Assembly: GCA_015065215.1 (NCBI GenBank)
Contig: SVQT01000011.1
Location: 1 to 53,577, forward strand
Source of the DNA: Oscillospiraceae bacterium
Lineage (GTDB): Bacteria; Bacillota; Clostridia; Oscillospirales; CAG-272
DNA length: 53,577 nt
Direction of reading: 5' to 3'
The translations under genes and the position numbers were made by a program. The notes beneath the pieces are model-generated. The model was not told the DNA's origin. It was given only the letters and a program-made list of their open reading frames with translations, and made no database searches. Positions 42,875 to 52,307 of the stretch are shown piece by piece; position 1 is the first letter of the stretch; every line of letters begins with the position of its first letter.

Positions 42875-44353
42875 TTATATGGAATTTTCGGCTTTTTCTT
42901 TGCTGTTGGCGGTGGGGAGAGAATCAAATCGTTTGATCATTTTCCGCAACGCAAGGGTGGCACAGCAGAAATGGATCAGCGCGGTGATTACCCAGGAGCA
43001 GGGGTAGGAGATGAAGATAGAGATCAGGCCTGCCTTAGGGGTGGAGGTGCTCATGACAAAATTGAAGATGGTGGAGATCCATACTACACGGAACAGGCAC
43101 GCGCCGATCAGTGAAACAATGGTAGAGGTCATGGATTTGCCGAGCCCGCGCACAACGCTACCGCCGACCTCCATAAAGGCGAGCAGGAAATAGGGAATGA
43201 TGACCCAGAGCATACGGGTCAGCGCTGTCTCAAAGGCGAGATCGTGCATGGGATCACCGCTGGTATCGGTCACGCCGTAAAGCGCAAGAAGCGGGCGGTG
43301 CAGAACCAGTAGAAACAGCGAGCTGATTAAAGCGATGCCAAGGGTGACGAGATAGCAGGAAAGCATCAGCTTTTTGATGCGGCGTAGCTTCATGGCCCCC
43401 ACATGTTGGCTGGTAAAGGTGATGGCGGCTTGGCCGATGGCGTTGGTGGCGGTGTAGACAAAGCCCTCTAAATTGGCGGCGGAAGCGTTGCCGTCTACGA
43501 CCGGCTGGTAGCCGTTCGGGTCGTAGCCGTAGCTGTTGTTGACACGAACGATTGAGGATTGGATCAGCATATTGGAGACCGAGAAAAGCGCCCCTTGAAT
43601 GCCGGCGGGGATGCCGATGTGCAGGATGTTGAAAAAGGAATGCCGCTCGATCTGTAACTTTTTAAAGGAGAAGCGGCAGGGGCCTTTCTCCCGCATGAGA
43701 ATATAGAGCAATACCAATGCCGATACCAAATTAGAGATGGCGGTGGCCATGGCGACGCCTTCAACAGACAGGCCGCAGATTAGCACAAAGAAGAGGTTGA
43801 GCAACACATTCAGAATGCCGGTGGAGGAAAGGACAATCAAGGGCGTTTTGGTATCCCCCTTGGCGCGCAGGATCGAGATCAGATAGTTGGTGAGCGAGAT
43901 AAAGGGAACGCCAGCAAAATAAAAGTAGGTGTAGGTGACCGCCAACTCCAGCAGGTTGCCCTGATTGCCCAAAAGACGCAAAACCGGACGGGAAACCGCA
44001 AAGCCAAGGCCCATGCCTACAAAACCGAAGATCAAACTCATGCAAATGGCCGTGTGAACGGTGCGGGAAACGGCCGTGTCATCCTTCGCGCCGATGTGGC
44101 GGGCGACCACCACGTTGGCACCTGCCGAAAAGCCGACAAACACATTGATGATCATGTTGATGAAAGCGCCGGTGGTACCGATGGCGCCCACCGCGTTCGG
44201 CTCATGAGAAAGTCCCACCACCATCATATCGGCCGCATTATATAATGTTTGCAGCAAATTGGATGCCATCAGGGGTAGTACGAAGAGCATGATCTTGCCA
44301 AGAAGAGGCCCCTCGGTCAGATCAAGATTTCTTTTCTTTTTGACCAGTTCCAT
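42875..44353 (-). CDS. MATE-family multidrug efflux transporter (copy 2)
   Basis: A 492-residue MATE exporter, a paralogue of the preceding gene in opposite orientation. It begins MELVKKKRNLDLTEGPLLGK and shares the order of motifs (SNLLQTLYNAADMMVVGLSH, GIQGALFSVSNMLIQSS, AFMEVGGSVVRGLGKSMTS). It has a short insertion with NNSYGYDPNGY in the middle loop. The ATG follows a purine-poor leader but the paralogue alignment supports it. It has its own promoter. Confidence 0.93.
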   Translation of the reverse strand: MELVKKKRNLDLTEGPLLGKIMLFVLPLMASNLLQTLYNAADMMVVGLSHEPNAVGAIGTTGAFINMIINVFVGFSAGANVVVARHIGAKDDTAVSRTVHTAICMSLIFGFVGMGLGFAVSRPVLRLLGNQGNLLELAVTYTYFYFAGVPFISLTNYLISILRAKGDTKTPLIVLSSTGILNVLLNLFFVLICGLSVEGVAMATAISNLVSALVLLYILMREKGPCRFSFKKLQIERHSFFNILHIGIPAGIQGALFSVSNMLIQSSIVRVNNSYGYDPNGYQPVVDGNASAANLEGFVYTATNAIGQAAITFTSQHVGAMKLRRIKKLMLSCYLVTLGIALISSLFLLVLHRPLLALYGVTDTSGDPMHDLAFETALTRMLWVIIPYFLLAFMEVGGSVVRGLGKSMTSTIVSLIGACLFRVVWISTIFNFVMSTSTPKAGLISIFISYPCSWVITALIHFCCATLALRKMIKRFDSLPTANSKEKAENSI

Positions 44354-44421
44354 AAATCACACTTTCCGGCTTTTGCCTTAGCGCTCGCGCAAAGCGGAGC
44401 GGGTGGATTGATTTCACCCTC

Positions 44422-44450
44422 ATTATAGTATCCGCTTTGGGAAAAGTCAA
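44422..44450 (-). promoter_or_regulatory. Promoter of MATE copy 2
   Basis: On the minus strand TTGACT (44450-44445), 17-base spacer, TATAAT (44427-44422). Confidence 0.75.
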
Positions 44451-44507
44451 GCCGGTTTTATAGGATTTTTTGAAAAATTGCAGCTTGCGTTTGCCCTGGC
44501 ATGCTAC

Positions 44508-44536
44508 TTGACAGGGGCGGCAGACTTAGGTATAAT
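44508..44536 (+). promoter_or_regulatory. Promoter of the second AraC-type regulator
   Basis: TTGACA (44508-44513), 17-base spacer, TATAAT (44531-44536), an exact consensus, with a leader of about 75 bases. Confidence 0.85.
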
Positions 44537-44619
44537 GAGGGGGTAAAATATGTGTTATTGCGCCGTGCGTGTGATAAAAAATAGCTTTTGTATGTGTTTT
44601 TGAAGCGGGAGAGCGAAAT

Positions 44620-45423
44620 ATGAATGTACAAAGATCTACAACATTTGAAAAAAACGCTGATTTTGCGTTGGAATTGCCCTATAGCGGTTATGTGACTACC
44701 GACAAAAGCTGGCGACAATCCCCCCTTCCCACCGATATTTCCCGCTTGTATTTGGTAGAGGCGGGAAACGGTGTAATCTACTCCGGTGGAGAGCGAATGG
44801 TGTTGGAACCCGGCTATGCTTATCTTGCCCCCAAAGGGTTACCCTGCGGCTATTGCGGTAACGACAGCGTAACCAAATTGTTCTTTCATGTAAAGCTGAC
44901 CCAAAAGCATCGGGATTTGTTTGAAGGGGCGCGGCATTTTGCCTCGTTTCGCATACCGATTGAGCGGATACAGGAAATGACCGCCTTATATTTTAGCGAG
45001 GACAAAGCGGATCAGACACGGTTGCGAGCGGCAATTTTGGAAATTCTGTTTCGCTTTTTGCAGGATGAGCGGTGCCGGCGTGAGGAGCTGCCAGACCTTT
45101 CCCCGTTGACCGAGCGAGCGCTTGCGTATATAGGGAACCGACTTTGCGCCAACTTGTGCGTGCGAGAGGTGGCGGAGCATTGCTATGTTTCTGCCGCGTT
45201 GCTCAGACGCCGCTTTCGGGAGGAGATGGGGATGAGCCCCGCCGCTTATATTGAAAGATGCGTTATGCAGGAGGCGCGCCGCCGCTTGACCGAGGGGGAG
45301 GAAAGCCTTGGGGTTATCAGTGAAAGGCTGGGTTTTTGCGACCAATTTTATTTTTCTCGCCGGTTTCGTGCTTTTTTCGGAGTTTCCCCCCGAGAGTACC
45401 GTAACGGACACTTCTATACTTAA
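44620..45423 (+). CDS. AraC-family transcriptional regulator
   Basis: A 267-residue regulator with an N-terminal AraC-like cupin (LYLVEAGNGVIYSGGERMVL, YAYLAPKGLPCGY) and a C-terminal pair of helix-turn-helix units (NLCVREVAEHCYVSAALLRR and LGVISERLGFCDQFYFSRRF) ending in the family signature FFGVSPREYR. The ATG follows GGGAGAG. The next gene, 140 bases on with its own promoter, is a GH3 glycosidase, so this is a candidate local activator responding to a sugar. Confidence 0.9.
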   Translation: MNVQRSTTFEKNADFALELPYSGYVTTDKSWRQSPLPTDISRLYLVEAGNGVIYSGGERMVLEPGYAYLAPKGLPCGYCGNDSVTKLFFHVKLTQKHRDLFEGARHFASFRIPIERIQEMTALYFSEDKADQTRLRAAILEILFRFLQDERCRREELPDLSPLTERALAYIGNRLCANLCVREVAEHCYVSAALLRRRFREEMGMSPAAYIERCVMQEARRRLTEGEESLGVISERLGFCDQFYFSRRFRAFFGVSPREYRNGHFYT

Positions 45424-45506
45424 CGGGGCGTTTTTTCACTCGCCGCGGCGCTGTGAGGGATAGACAGCGTTTTTTTGAAAAGCTCTTGCTTTGCGTAAAA
45501 AACATC

Positions 45507-45535
45507 TTGCAAGGATGCTTTTATTGTGTTAAAAT
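45507..45535 (+). promoter_or_regulatory. Promoter of the GH3 gene
   Basis: TTGCAA (45507-45512), 17-base spacer, TAAAAT (45530-45535), 31 bases before the start. Confidence 0.7.
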
Positions 45536-45566
45536 AAAAGATGAAAGAAAAAAGGAGGTTTTCTCA

Positions 45567-47732
45567 ATGGATACCAAAAAGCTACTTTCTGAAATGACAT
45601 TGGAAGAAAAGCTTGGCCAGCTCACGCAGCTCAATGCGATTTTTTTCAAGAAGGATAATACTGCTGATATTACCGGTCCTGCCTCTAAATTGCATATTAC
45701 CGAGGACGACGCGCATCTTTCCGGTTCGGTGCTGAATTTTATCGGTGCCAAGGATATGAAAGAGATCCAAAAGGTGGCTATGGAGCTTCAGCCTCATAAT
45801 ATTCCGTTGCTTTTCATGCAGGATGTGATCCACGGCTATCGCACCATCTATCCGATTCCTCTTGGTATGGGGTGTACCTTTGACGAGGAGCTGGTCGAGG
45901 ACTGCGCCCGCATGGCTGGCAAGGAGGCTGCCGTCAGCGGCGTTCACGTAACCTTTTCCCCCATGCTGGATCTGGTTCGCGACGCCCGTTGGGGCCGTGT
46001 AATGGAGTCCACTGGCGAGGATCCTCATTTGAATGGCCGTCTGGGCGCCGCCTTTGTGCGGGGCTATCAGGGCGATGATCTCAATGGCAAATACGATATT
46101 GCCGCCTGCGTCAAGCACTTTGCCGCTTACGGTGCCCCCGAGGCAGGCCGTGATTATAATGCTGTGGAAATGTCTGAGCATGCTTTGCGTGAATATTATC
46201 TGCCCGGCTACCGCGCTTGCGTGGACGAAGGCGTTGAAATGATTATGCCATCCTTTAACACAGTGGGCGGCGTGCCCTCTACCGCCAATAAGCTTCTGCT
46301 GGATAAAATTCTGCGTAAAGAGTGGGGCTTTGACGGCATTGTAATCAGTGACTATAATGCCTACCGTGAAATGGTCAAACACGGTGTTGCCGAGAATGAT
46401 AAGCAGGCGGCCGAGCTGGCAATCAATGCGGGCTGTGATATAGAGATGATGTCTGCTACCACCTACCTTTATGCTAAGAAATTGCTTGAGGAGGGCAAGA
46501 TAACGGTTGAGCAGATTGACCGTGCGGTTCTTCGTGTGCTGGATCTGAAAGACCGGCTTGGGCTTTTTGAAAACCCCTACCGCGCCGCAAACGAAGAAGA
46601 GGAGGCGGCTTTGCACCTTTGCAAAGAGAACCGTGATCTGGTTCGCCGTGCCGCCGAGGAAGCATCGGTTCTTTTGAAGAATGATGGCGTTCTGCCTTTC
46701 TCCAAAAAGCTGCGCAAGGTCGCCGTGATCGGCCCCTTCGCCGCGGAACAGGGGATCAAGGGCTTTTGGGCTTGCGCCGGCCGCGACGAGGATTGCGTGA
46801 CAGTGCTTGCCGGTGTTCGCGCACTTTTGCCGGATGCGGAGGTTGCCACCACTCCTGGTTGCTCTTGGGAGCTGGGCGAGCGCGAAGTGCCGGATCTGGA
46901 GAATGCCGTGGAGCTAGCCGCGGAGGCCGATGCGGTCATTCTTTGCCTTGGCGAATATCAAAAGCATACCGGTGAGGGCAATAGCCGCGCCACGCTGACC
47001 CTCTCGCCTGCTCAGATGGAGCTGGCGCGCCGTGTGATCGATGCCAACAAAAACACTGCCGTGGTGCTCTTTAACGGCAGACCGCTGGTGATCACCGAAT
47101 TGGCCGAGATCGCGCCTGCCATCCTTACCGTATGGCAACCGGGTACCGAGGGCGGTAATGCCGCCGCGAGACTGCTTTTTGGCGATGCCAATCCCTGTGG
47201 CAAGCTATCTATGACCTTCCCCTATGCCGAGGGGCAATGTCCTATTTACTATAGTCATATGCAAACCGGCAGGCCGGTCAAAAATCCCAAGGAGATCACC
47301 CAAAGCGGCTATTGCTCCCGCTATCTGGATACGCCGGTCGATCCGCTTTATGTGTTTGGACACGGTCTGTCTTATAACACCTATACCTATGATCATCTGA
47401 CGGTCAGTGCCGATGTGATCCACCCTGATGAGAGTCTGGAGGTAGGCATCACCGTGAAGAACGAAGGGAAGGTTGCGGGCAAAGAGATCGTGCAGCTCTA
47501 TATTCGTGATAAGTTTGCCAGTGTGGCACGTCCGGTTAAGGAATTGAAGGATTTTGCCAAGATTGAACTGGCGGCAGGGGAAAGCGCCGCCGTGATTTTC
47601 ACTCTGACTGAGGAGGATCTCCGCTTCCATACCGCTGACGGCCGTTTCGATAGCGAGGCTGGTGAATTTGAGGTCTTTGTGGGTAAGAGCAGCGAGGATT
47701 GCCTTTGTGCCACCTTCCGGTTAGAGAAGTAA
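45567..47732 (+). CDS. Glycoside hydrolase family 3, beta-glucosidase-like
   Basis: Retaining exo-beta-glycosidase (beta-glucosidase or beta-xylosidase). The 721 residues contain the GH3 N-domain with the KHFAAYG motif near 180, the nucleophile Asp in FDGIVISDYNA near 260, the GH3 C-domain (VAVIGPFAAEQ, LCLGEYQKHTGEG), the TMTFPYAEGQCPIYY-like GKLSMTFPYAEGQ, and a C-terminal fibronectin-III-like domain (YVFGHGLSYNTYTYDHLTV). No signal peptide, so it hydrolyses imported oligosaccharides. The ATG at 45567 follows AAAGGAGG. Likely a target of the upstream AraC regulator. Confidence 0.93.
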   Translation: MDTKKLLSEMTLEEKLGQLTQLNAIFFKKDNTADITGPASKLHITEDDAHLSGSVLNFIGAKDMKEIQKVAMELQPHNIPLLFMQDVIHGYRTIYPIPLGMGCTFDEELVEDCARMAGKEAAVSGVHVTFSPMLDLVRDARWGRVMESTGEDPHLNGRLGAAFVRGYQGDDLNGKYDIAACVKHFAAYGAPEAGRDYNAVEMSEHALREYYLPGYRACVDEGVEMIMPSFNTVGGVPSTANKLLLDKILRKEWGFDGIVISDYNAYREMVKHGVAENDKQAAELAINAGCDIEMMSATTYLYAKKLLEEGKITVEQIDRAVLRVLDLKDRLGLFENPYRAANEEEEAALHLCKENRDLVRRAAEEASVLLKNDGVLPFSKKLRKVAVIGPFAAEQGIKGFWACAGRDEDCVTVLAGVRALLPDAEVATTPGCSWELGEREVPDLENAVELAAEADAVILCLGEYQKHTGEGNSRATLTLSPAQMELARRVIDANKNTAVVLFNGRPLVITELAEIAPAILTVWQPGTEGGNAAARLLFGDANPCGKLSMTFPYAEGQCPIYYSHMQTGRPVKNPKEITQSGYCSRYLDTPVDPLYVFGHGLSYNTYTYDHLTVSADVIHPDESLEVGITVKNEGKVAGKEIVQLYIRDKFASVARPVKELKDFAKIELAAGESAAVIFTLTEEDLRFHTADGRFDSEAGEFEVFVGKSSEDCLCATFRLEK

Positions 47733-47787
47733 GCTTTTAATAATCTCAAAAAAGCATCTCAAAACAGATAAAGAGAGGGGGAGAACT

Positions 47788-48567
47788 ATGGAAAAAGAAC
47801 AGAAAAGCGGCGGTGTGCATGCCGGACACCGCGCGAGAATGCGCGAGCGCTTTCTCAAGGTTGGTGGAAACGGTTTTGCCGATCATGAGCTGCTGGAGTT
47901 GTTGCTGTTTCAAGCGATCCCCCGAAAGGATACCAACAGCCTGGCCCATCGGCTTATTGAAGAGTTTGGCTCACTTTCCGGCGTGTTGGAAGCAGACATA
48001 GACTTGCTTTGCCGGGTGGAAGGTGTCAGCTTGCAGGTGGCGGTCAGCCTTAAGACGGTAGGCGAGGTTGCTTGCCGCTATGCCGCGGAAAAATTTGATC
48101 CGGAAAAGAAGAAAACTGTTTTTGACAGTCCCGAAAAAATTGTTACCTTTCTGGCCTCTCGCTATTTGAGCGTGCCGGTGGAGCGTGTTTACCTGCTACT
48201 GTTTGATAACGGTATGCACATGATTGACTGTTATCATGTTTGTGACGGTTCGATCGTGGGGGCGGGTACCTCGGTGCGGCGTATGGCGGAGCGGGCTTAT
48301 AAAAAGGGTGCCGCCAATGCCATTCTCGCCCACAATCATCCGGGGGGTATGCCGTTCCCGTCACAGGATGACATTCGTGTGACCCGGCGGCTCCATCAGG
48401 CGTTGGAGATTTTGGAAATTTCTTTGTTGGAGCATTATATTTTTGCGGATCACGCCTATGCGCCGATTTTAAACCGATGCGTTGGGATACATGACGAGGG
48501 GTTGAGCTACAGCGGCGAAGCGGCAGTTGCTTCTTCTGCCAACGAATGGATCAAAAAGAAGCTTTGA
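47788..48567 (+). CDS. radC: RadC-family JAB-domain protein
   Basis: A 259-residue RadC protein with an N-terminal helix-hairpin-helix part (DHELLELLLFQAIPRKD) and a C-terminal JAMM/MPN domain whose metal site is HNHPGGMPFPSQDD (H-x-H, then Ser-x-x-Asp). The role of RadC is not settled; the original DNA-repair claim was withdrawn and a role in recombination or DNA processing is discussed. The ATG follows GAGGGGGAG. It starts 55 bases after the GH3 stop and is followed at 19 bases by the PfoR-like gene. Confidence 0.93.
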   Translation: MEKEQKSGGVHAGHRARMRERFLKVGGNGFADHELLELLLFQAIPRKDTNSLAHRLIEEFGSLSGVLEADIDLLCRVEGVSLQVAVSLKTVGEVACRYAAEKFDPEKKKTVFDSPEKIVTFLASRYLSVPVERVYLLLFDNGMHMIDCYHVCDGSIVGAGTSVRRMAERAYKKGAANAILAHNHPGGMPFPSQDDIRVTRRLHQALEILEISLLEHYIFADHAYAPILNRCVGIHDEGLSYSGEAAVASSANEWIKKKL

Positions 48568-48586
48568 GCCAAAAGGAGCTGTCAAA

Positions 48587-49783
48587 ATGGAAGAAAAGGA
48601 TAAAACGCAAGAGCAGAGCGTTTCCTCTGTTGAGATAGCACAGGAATCTGTTCTTGCCAGCGAAAAAAAAGAACAGCCCGCAAAACAGCATGGTTTTTGG
48701 GCGTTTTTGGATAGAAAAGATATTAAGTTTTCACTCAAGCGCTATGGCATAGATGCGCTGAGCGCTATGGCACTGGGTCTGTTTGGATCACTGCTGATCG
48801 CTACCATTTTCAATGCGATCGGGCTGATCCCGGGGCTTGGCTTTTTTGCCACCATTGGCTCCTACGGCAGTAAAGCCGCAGGGCCCGCGATGGCGGTGGC
48901 GATTGCCTTTGCCTTAAAAGCGCCGCCGCTGGTGATCTATTCTGCCGCGCTGGTTGGCTTTGTTGCCAATGATATGGGCAAGGCGGGTGGGCCGCTTGCG
49001 GTGTTGCTGATCGCCATTATTGCCGTTGAATTTGGCAAAGCGGTCTCGAAAGAGACAAAAGTGGATATTTTGGTCACCCCCTTTGTCACGGTTTTTGTGG
49101 GTGGCGGTCTTGCTATTTTGCTGGCCCCCCACATTGGCACTTTGGTTGGATATATCGGTACCTTTATCGGTTGGGCAACCTATCAGCAGCCCTTTGTGAT
49201 GGGTCTTTTGGTTTCTGTGGTGGTGGGCATGGCGTTGACCTTGCCGATCAGCTCGGCGGCTATTTGTGCCGCCATTGGTCTGTCGGGGAGTGCCGCTATT
49301 GCGGCGGGACTGACCGCAGAGCAGGTACAGGGTATCGCTTTGGCAGGCGGCGCCGCCGTTGCCGGTTGCTGTGCCCAGATGGTCGGTTTTGCCGTGATGA
49401 GCTTTAAGGAAAATCGCTGGGGCGGCCTTGTTTCGCAAGGCCTTGGTACCAGTATGCTACAAATGCCCAATATCATCAAAAACCCCCGCATCTGGATTCC
49501 CCCTACGGTTGCGGCCGCTGTTACAGGCCCTCTTGCTACCTGTGTTTTTAAATTGAGCATGTACGGCGCCGCTGTCAACGCAGGAATGGGGACTTGCGGC
49601 ATGCTGGGGCCAATTGGTATGATCCTTGGTTGGTATGGCGGTGATCATCCCGGCACTGTGGGTTTTGTGGATTTTTTGGCCCTTGCGCTCATCTGTTTGA
49701 TTCTGCCTGCATGCATTAGCCTTGGGCTTTGCTTACTCTTCCGACGCTTGGGCTGGATCAAGGAAAATGATATGAAGCTTTGA
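48587..49783 (+). CDS. PfoR-like membrane protein (PTS EIIC-type, COG3641)
   Basis: A polytopic protein of 398 residues related to the PTS_EIIC_2 / PfoR group. In Clostridium perfringens PfoR was linked to toxin gene control, and others are thought to be transporters. It has a charged 45-residue start, then about ten helices with Gly-rich loops (GLIPGLGFFATIGSYGSKAAGPAM, VANDMGKAGGPLAVLLIA, GGAAVAGCCAQMVGF). No PTS phosphorylation domains are fused or adjacent. The ATG at 48587 follows AAAAGGAG. Function here is unknown. Confidence 0.85.
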   Translation: MEEKDKTQEQSVSSVEIAQESVLASEKKEQPAKQHGFWAFLDRKDIKFSLKRYGIDALSAMALGLFGSLLIATIFNAIGLIPGLGFFATIGSYGSKAAGPAMAVAIAFALKAPPLVIYSAALVGFVANDMGKAGGPLAVLLIAIIAVEFGKAVSKETKVDILVTPFVTVFVGGGLAILLAPHIGTLVGYIGTFIGWATYQQPFVMGLLVSVVVGMALTLPISSAAICAAIGLSGSAAIAAGLTAEQVQGIALAGGAAVAGCCAQMVGFAVMSFKENRWGGLVSQGLGTSMLQMPNIIKNPRIWIPPTVAAAVTGPLATCVFKLSMYGAAVNAGMGTCGMLGPIGMILGWYGGDHPGTVGFVDFLALALICLILPACISLGLCLLFRRLGWIKENDMKL

Positions 49784-49791
49784 TCTATTCG

Positions 49792-49823
49792 GGGCTGCCT
49801 CAAATGCACATTTGGGACAGCCC
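49792..49823 (+). terminator. Hairpin after the PfoR-like gene
   Basis: GGGCTG...CAAATG pairs with CATTTG...CAGCCC (49792-49823). The U-run is poor, so it may be a partial terminator. Confidence 0.5.
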
Positions 49824-49867
49824 TATATTCATGAGAGAAAAATCCATAAATTCCACTTCTTTACTCT

Positions 49868-49896
49868 ATGCAAGGTTGTGAGGTCTGTGTTATAAT
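49868..49896 (+). promoter_or_regulatory. Extended -10 promoter of the GH2 gene
   Basis: TGTTATAAT (49888-49896) is an extended -10. The -35 at 49868-49873 (ATGCAA) is weak, as is usual for this promoter type. Confidence 0.6.
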
Positions 49897-49929
49897 GTGA
49901 GAGAAGAATCACAAAAGGAGACAATTGCG

Positions 49930-52263
49930 ATGAGCCGTGAAAAAATATTGTTTGACCGGGATTGGTACTTCCATCGGGGTGCGTTGGAAACCGCTTTGCC
50001 TAACCGCAAGGGAACTGCCTATATGTCTGCCAAGACAGAGCGCGTCAAATTAGGGCCGGCGTGTCGGCATTACGTGATCCCCTCGAATTTTTCCGCACAA
50101 AAGGTGCATTTGTCGGAAAACTGGAGCAAAGTCCATCTTCCCCACGATTATCTTTTGAATGACATCCCGGATCAGAAATACAATGAGGCGCTCGGCTTCG
50201 TGGACCATGACGGCGCTTGGTATCTCAAGCGTTTTACATTAGAAAAAAGCGATCGGGGAAGGCGGCTTACACTGCTTTTCGAGGGTGTGACAGGTCATTG
50301 TACTGTTTGGCTGAACGGTTGCCTTTTAAAGCATAATTTTTGTGGTTATAACAGCTTTGAGGTAGACATTTCGGATGTGGCGGATTTTGATCAAGAGAAC
50401 GCGCTGGCTGTTTTTGTCGCGCCCTATTATTACGAGGGTTGGTGGTACGAGGGTGCCGGCATTTATCGCCATGTCTGGCTCAATAAGTGCGAGAAGGTTT
50501 CGATTGATCTGTGGGGCGTTTATGCCAAGCCGGTGCCGCAAAAGGATGGCAGCTGGACGGTGGAAACCGAGTTGACCGTGCGCAACGATGATGATGCGCC
50601 GCGCCGCGTTTCGGCTATGGGCGAGATCACCGACGCCGCGGGGAAACGCGTTTGCGCGACCGCGTTCAAGGGCGGCCTTGTTGCCCCCCGTGAAAAGCGT
50701 ACCTTTAAGGCGGCGTTTATCGTTGCCGCCCCCGCTCTTTGGTCGCCTGATGAGCCGAATCTTTATACCGTTCACACGACCCTGCACGCAGGGGCTAAGG
50801 AGATTGATCAAAACGATGTCCGTATCGGCTTCCGCTCTTTTACGATGGATCCGGATAAAGGGTTGTTTATCAACGGCAAGCCCTATAAGATCAAGGGCTA
50901 TTGCGCCCATGAGGTTTGCGGCTTTGGGGGAAAGGCGGTAGCGGATAATATCCAGCGTCACCGTGTCAAGCTCATGAAGGAAAGTGGCGCCAACGCCTAC
51001 CGTTGCTCGCATTATCCCCAGGCGGAAAGCTTGATGGACGCTTTGGATGAGAACGGCTTTATCGTCATGAACGAGACCCGCTGGTTCGAGAGTACAGAGG
51101 AAAGCCTGGCACAGCTGGAAATGGTGATCAAGCGGGATCGCAATCGCCCCTCGGTCTTTTTCTGGTCGCTGGGCAACGAGGAACCGCACCATACCACTGA
51201 CGTTGGCCGTCGGATCTTTAAAACTATGAAGGCCTTCGCCCGCAAGCTGGACGACAGACCGATGATCACCGCCGTGACGCACGACCCGGAAAACGCTACC
51301 GTTTATGAGGATTGCGACCTGCTGGGCATCAATTATAAATGGGATCACTACGAGGCCGTGCATGCCAAATATCCGAACAAGGCGATCCTTTCCTCCGAGT
51401 GCGGTGCCACCGGGACCACCAGGGGCTGGTATCATGCCGCCGATCCCGCAAGAGGGGTGCTTTCCGCCTATGATACCACCATCAACAACGCTTTCCGCAG
51501 CCGCGAGGCGACCTGGCGTTTTATTATGGAGCGGGAGTGGCTAATGGGTGGTTATCATTGGGATTTCAATGAGCATCGCGGAGAGGCTGCTTGGCCCCGC
51601 GTTTGCTCTGTCAGCGGTACGGTGGATCTGTTCTGGCGCAAAAAGGACGCTTTCTATCAGCACCAGTCCTTCTGGACCGACACGCCGATGGTGCATCTGC
51701 TGCCTCATTGGAACCACGAGGGGCTGGAAGGGGAGCCGATCCGTGTGGTGGCCTATACCAATCAGCCCCGGGTGGAGCTGTTTTTAAACGGCGAGAGCCT
51801 TGGCTCGGTCGGGGGCTTGCAATGGGGGCACGCTGAGTGGCAGGTGCCTTATGCCGCGGGGCGATTAGAGGCTGTTGCCTTTGATGAAAAAGGAGACAAA
51901 ACTGCCCAAACGGTACGCCAAACAGCGGGAAAGCCGGTTCGCTTAGCCCTCAAATTAGAGACCGATGACCTAAAGGCCAACGGCAGCGACATGGCGCTTA
52001 TTGGTGTCACGGTGCTGGATGCCGCGGGCAGAGAGGTCCCTCATGCCGAGCCTACGGTACGCTTTGTGGTGTCGGGAGCCGGTACGCTTTGCGGAACAGG
52101 TGCCGCCAATACCGATCACGTGCCGGTCTCCTGCCCGGATCGCAAGCTTTGGCAGGGGCAGGGCGCCGTGGCTGTTCGCGCTGGGCTGGAGCCCGGTGAG
52201 TGCTGTGTGATTGCCGAGGCTGAGGGGCTTGGCAGCGCGATTTTACGGTTTGATTTTTCATAA
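49930..52263 (+). CDS. Glycoside hydrolase family 2, beta-galactosidase-like
   Basis: Retaining beta-galactosidase or related GH2 enzyme. The 777 residues follow the GH2 order: sugar-binding jelly-roll domain (VHLPHDYLLND, FEGVTGHCTVWLNG), immunoglobulin-like domain (WSPDEPNLYTV), the TIM barrel with GYCAHEVCG, YRCSHYPQA, acid/base Glu in SLGNEEPHH near 415, and the nucleophile Glu in SSECGATGT near 489. A bacterial Ig-like domain ends the protein. No signal peptide. The ATG at 49930 follows AAAAGGAG. An upstream in-frame ATG at 49897 is rejected because it would place the start inside the promoter. Substrate could also be a beta-glucuronide or beta-mannoside. Confidence 0.9.
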   Translation: MSREKILFDRDWYFHRGALETALPNRKGTAYMSAKTERVKLGPACRHYVIPSNFSAQKVHLSENWSKVHLPHDYLLNDIPDQKYNEALGFVDHDGAWYLKRFTLEKSDRGRRLTLLFEGVTGHCTVWLNGCLLKHNFCGYNSFEVDISDVADFDQENALAVFVAPYYYEGWWYEGAGIYRHVWLNKCEKVSIDLWGVYAKPVPQKDGSWTVETELTVRNDDDAPRRVSAMGEITDAAGKRVCATAFKGGLVAPREKRTFKAAFIVAAPALWSPDEPNLYTVHTTLHAGAKEIDQNDVRIGFRSFTMDPDKGLFINGKPYKIKGYCAHEVCGFGGKAVADNIQRHRVKLMKESGANAYRCSHYPQAESLMDALDENGFIVMNETRWFESTEESLAQLEMVIKRDRNRPSVFFWSLGNEEPHHTTDVGRRIFKTMKAFARKLDDRPMITAVTHDPENATVYEDCDLLGINYKWDHYEAVHAKYPNKAILSSECGATGTTRGWYHAADPARGVLSAYDTTINNAFRSREATWRFIMEREWLMGGYHWDFNEHRGEAAWPRVCSVSGTVDLFWRKKDAFYQHQSFWTDTPMVHLLPHWNHEGLEGEPIRVVAYTNQPRVELFLNGESLGSVGGLQWGHAEWQVPYAAGRLEAVAFDEKGDKTAQTVRQTAGKPVRLALKLETDDLKANGSDMALIGVTVLDAAGREVPHAEPTVRFVVSGAGTLCGTGAANTDHVPVSCPDRKLWQGQGAVAVRAGLEPGECCVIAEAEGLGSAILRFDFS

Positions 52264-52267
52264 GAAG

Positions 52268-52307
52268 AAAAATGGCGAAGCCTTGTCCAAAGCTTCGCCA
52301 TTTTTTT
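52268..52307. terminator. Bidirectional terminator between the GH2 and XRE genes
   Basis: AAAAATGGCGAAGC (52268-52281) pairs with GCTTCGCCATTTTT (52292-52305), with A- and T-runs on both sides. The end of the XRE gene overlaps the T-run. Confidence 0.9.
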
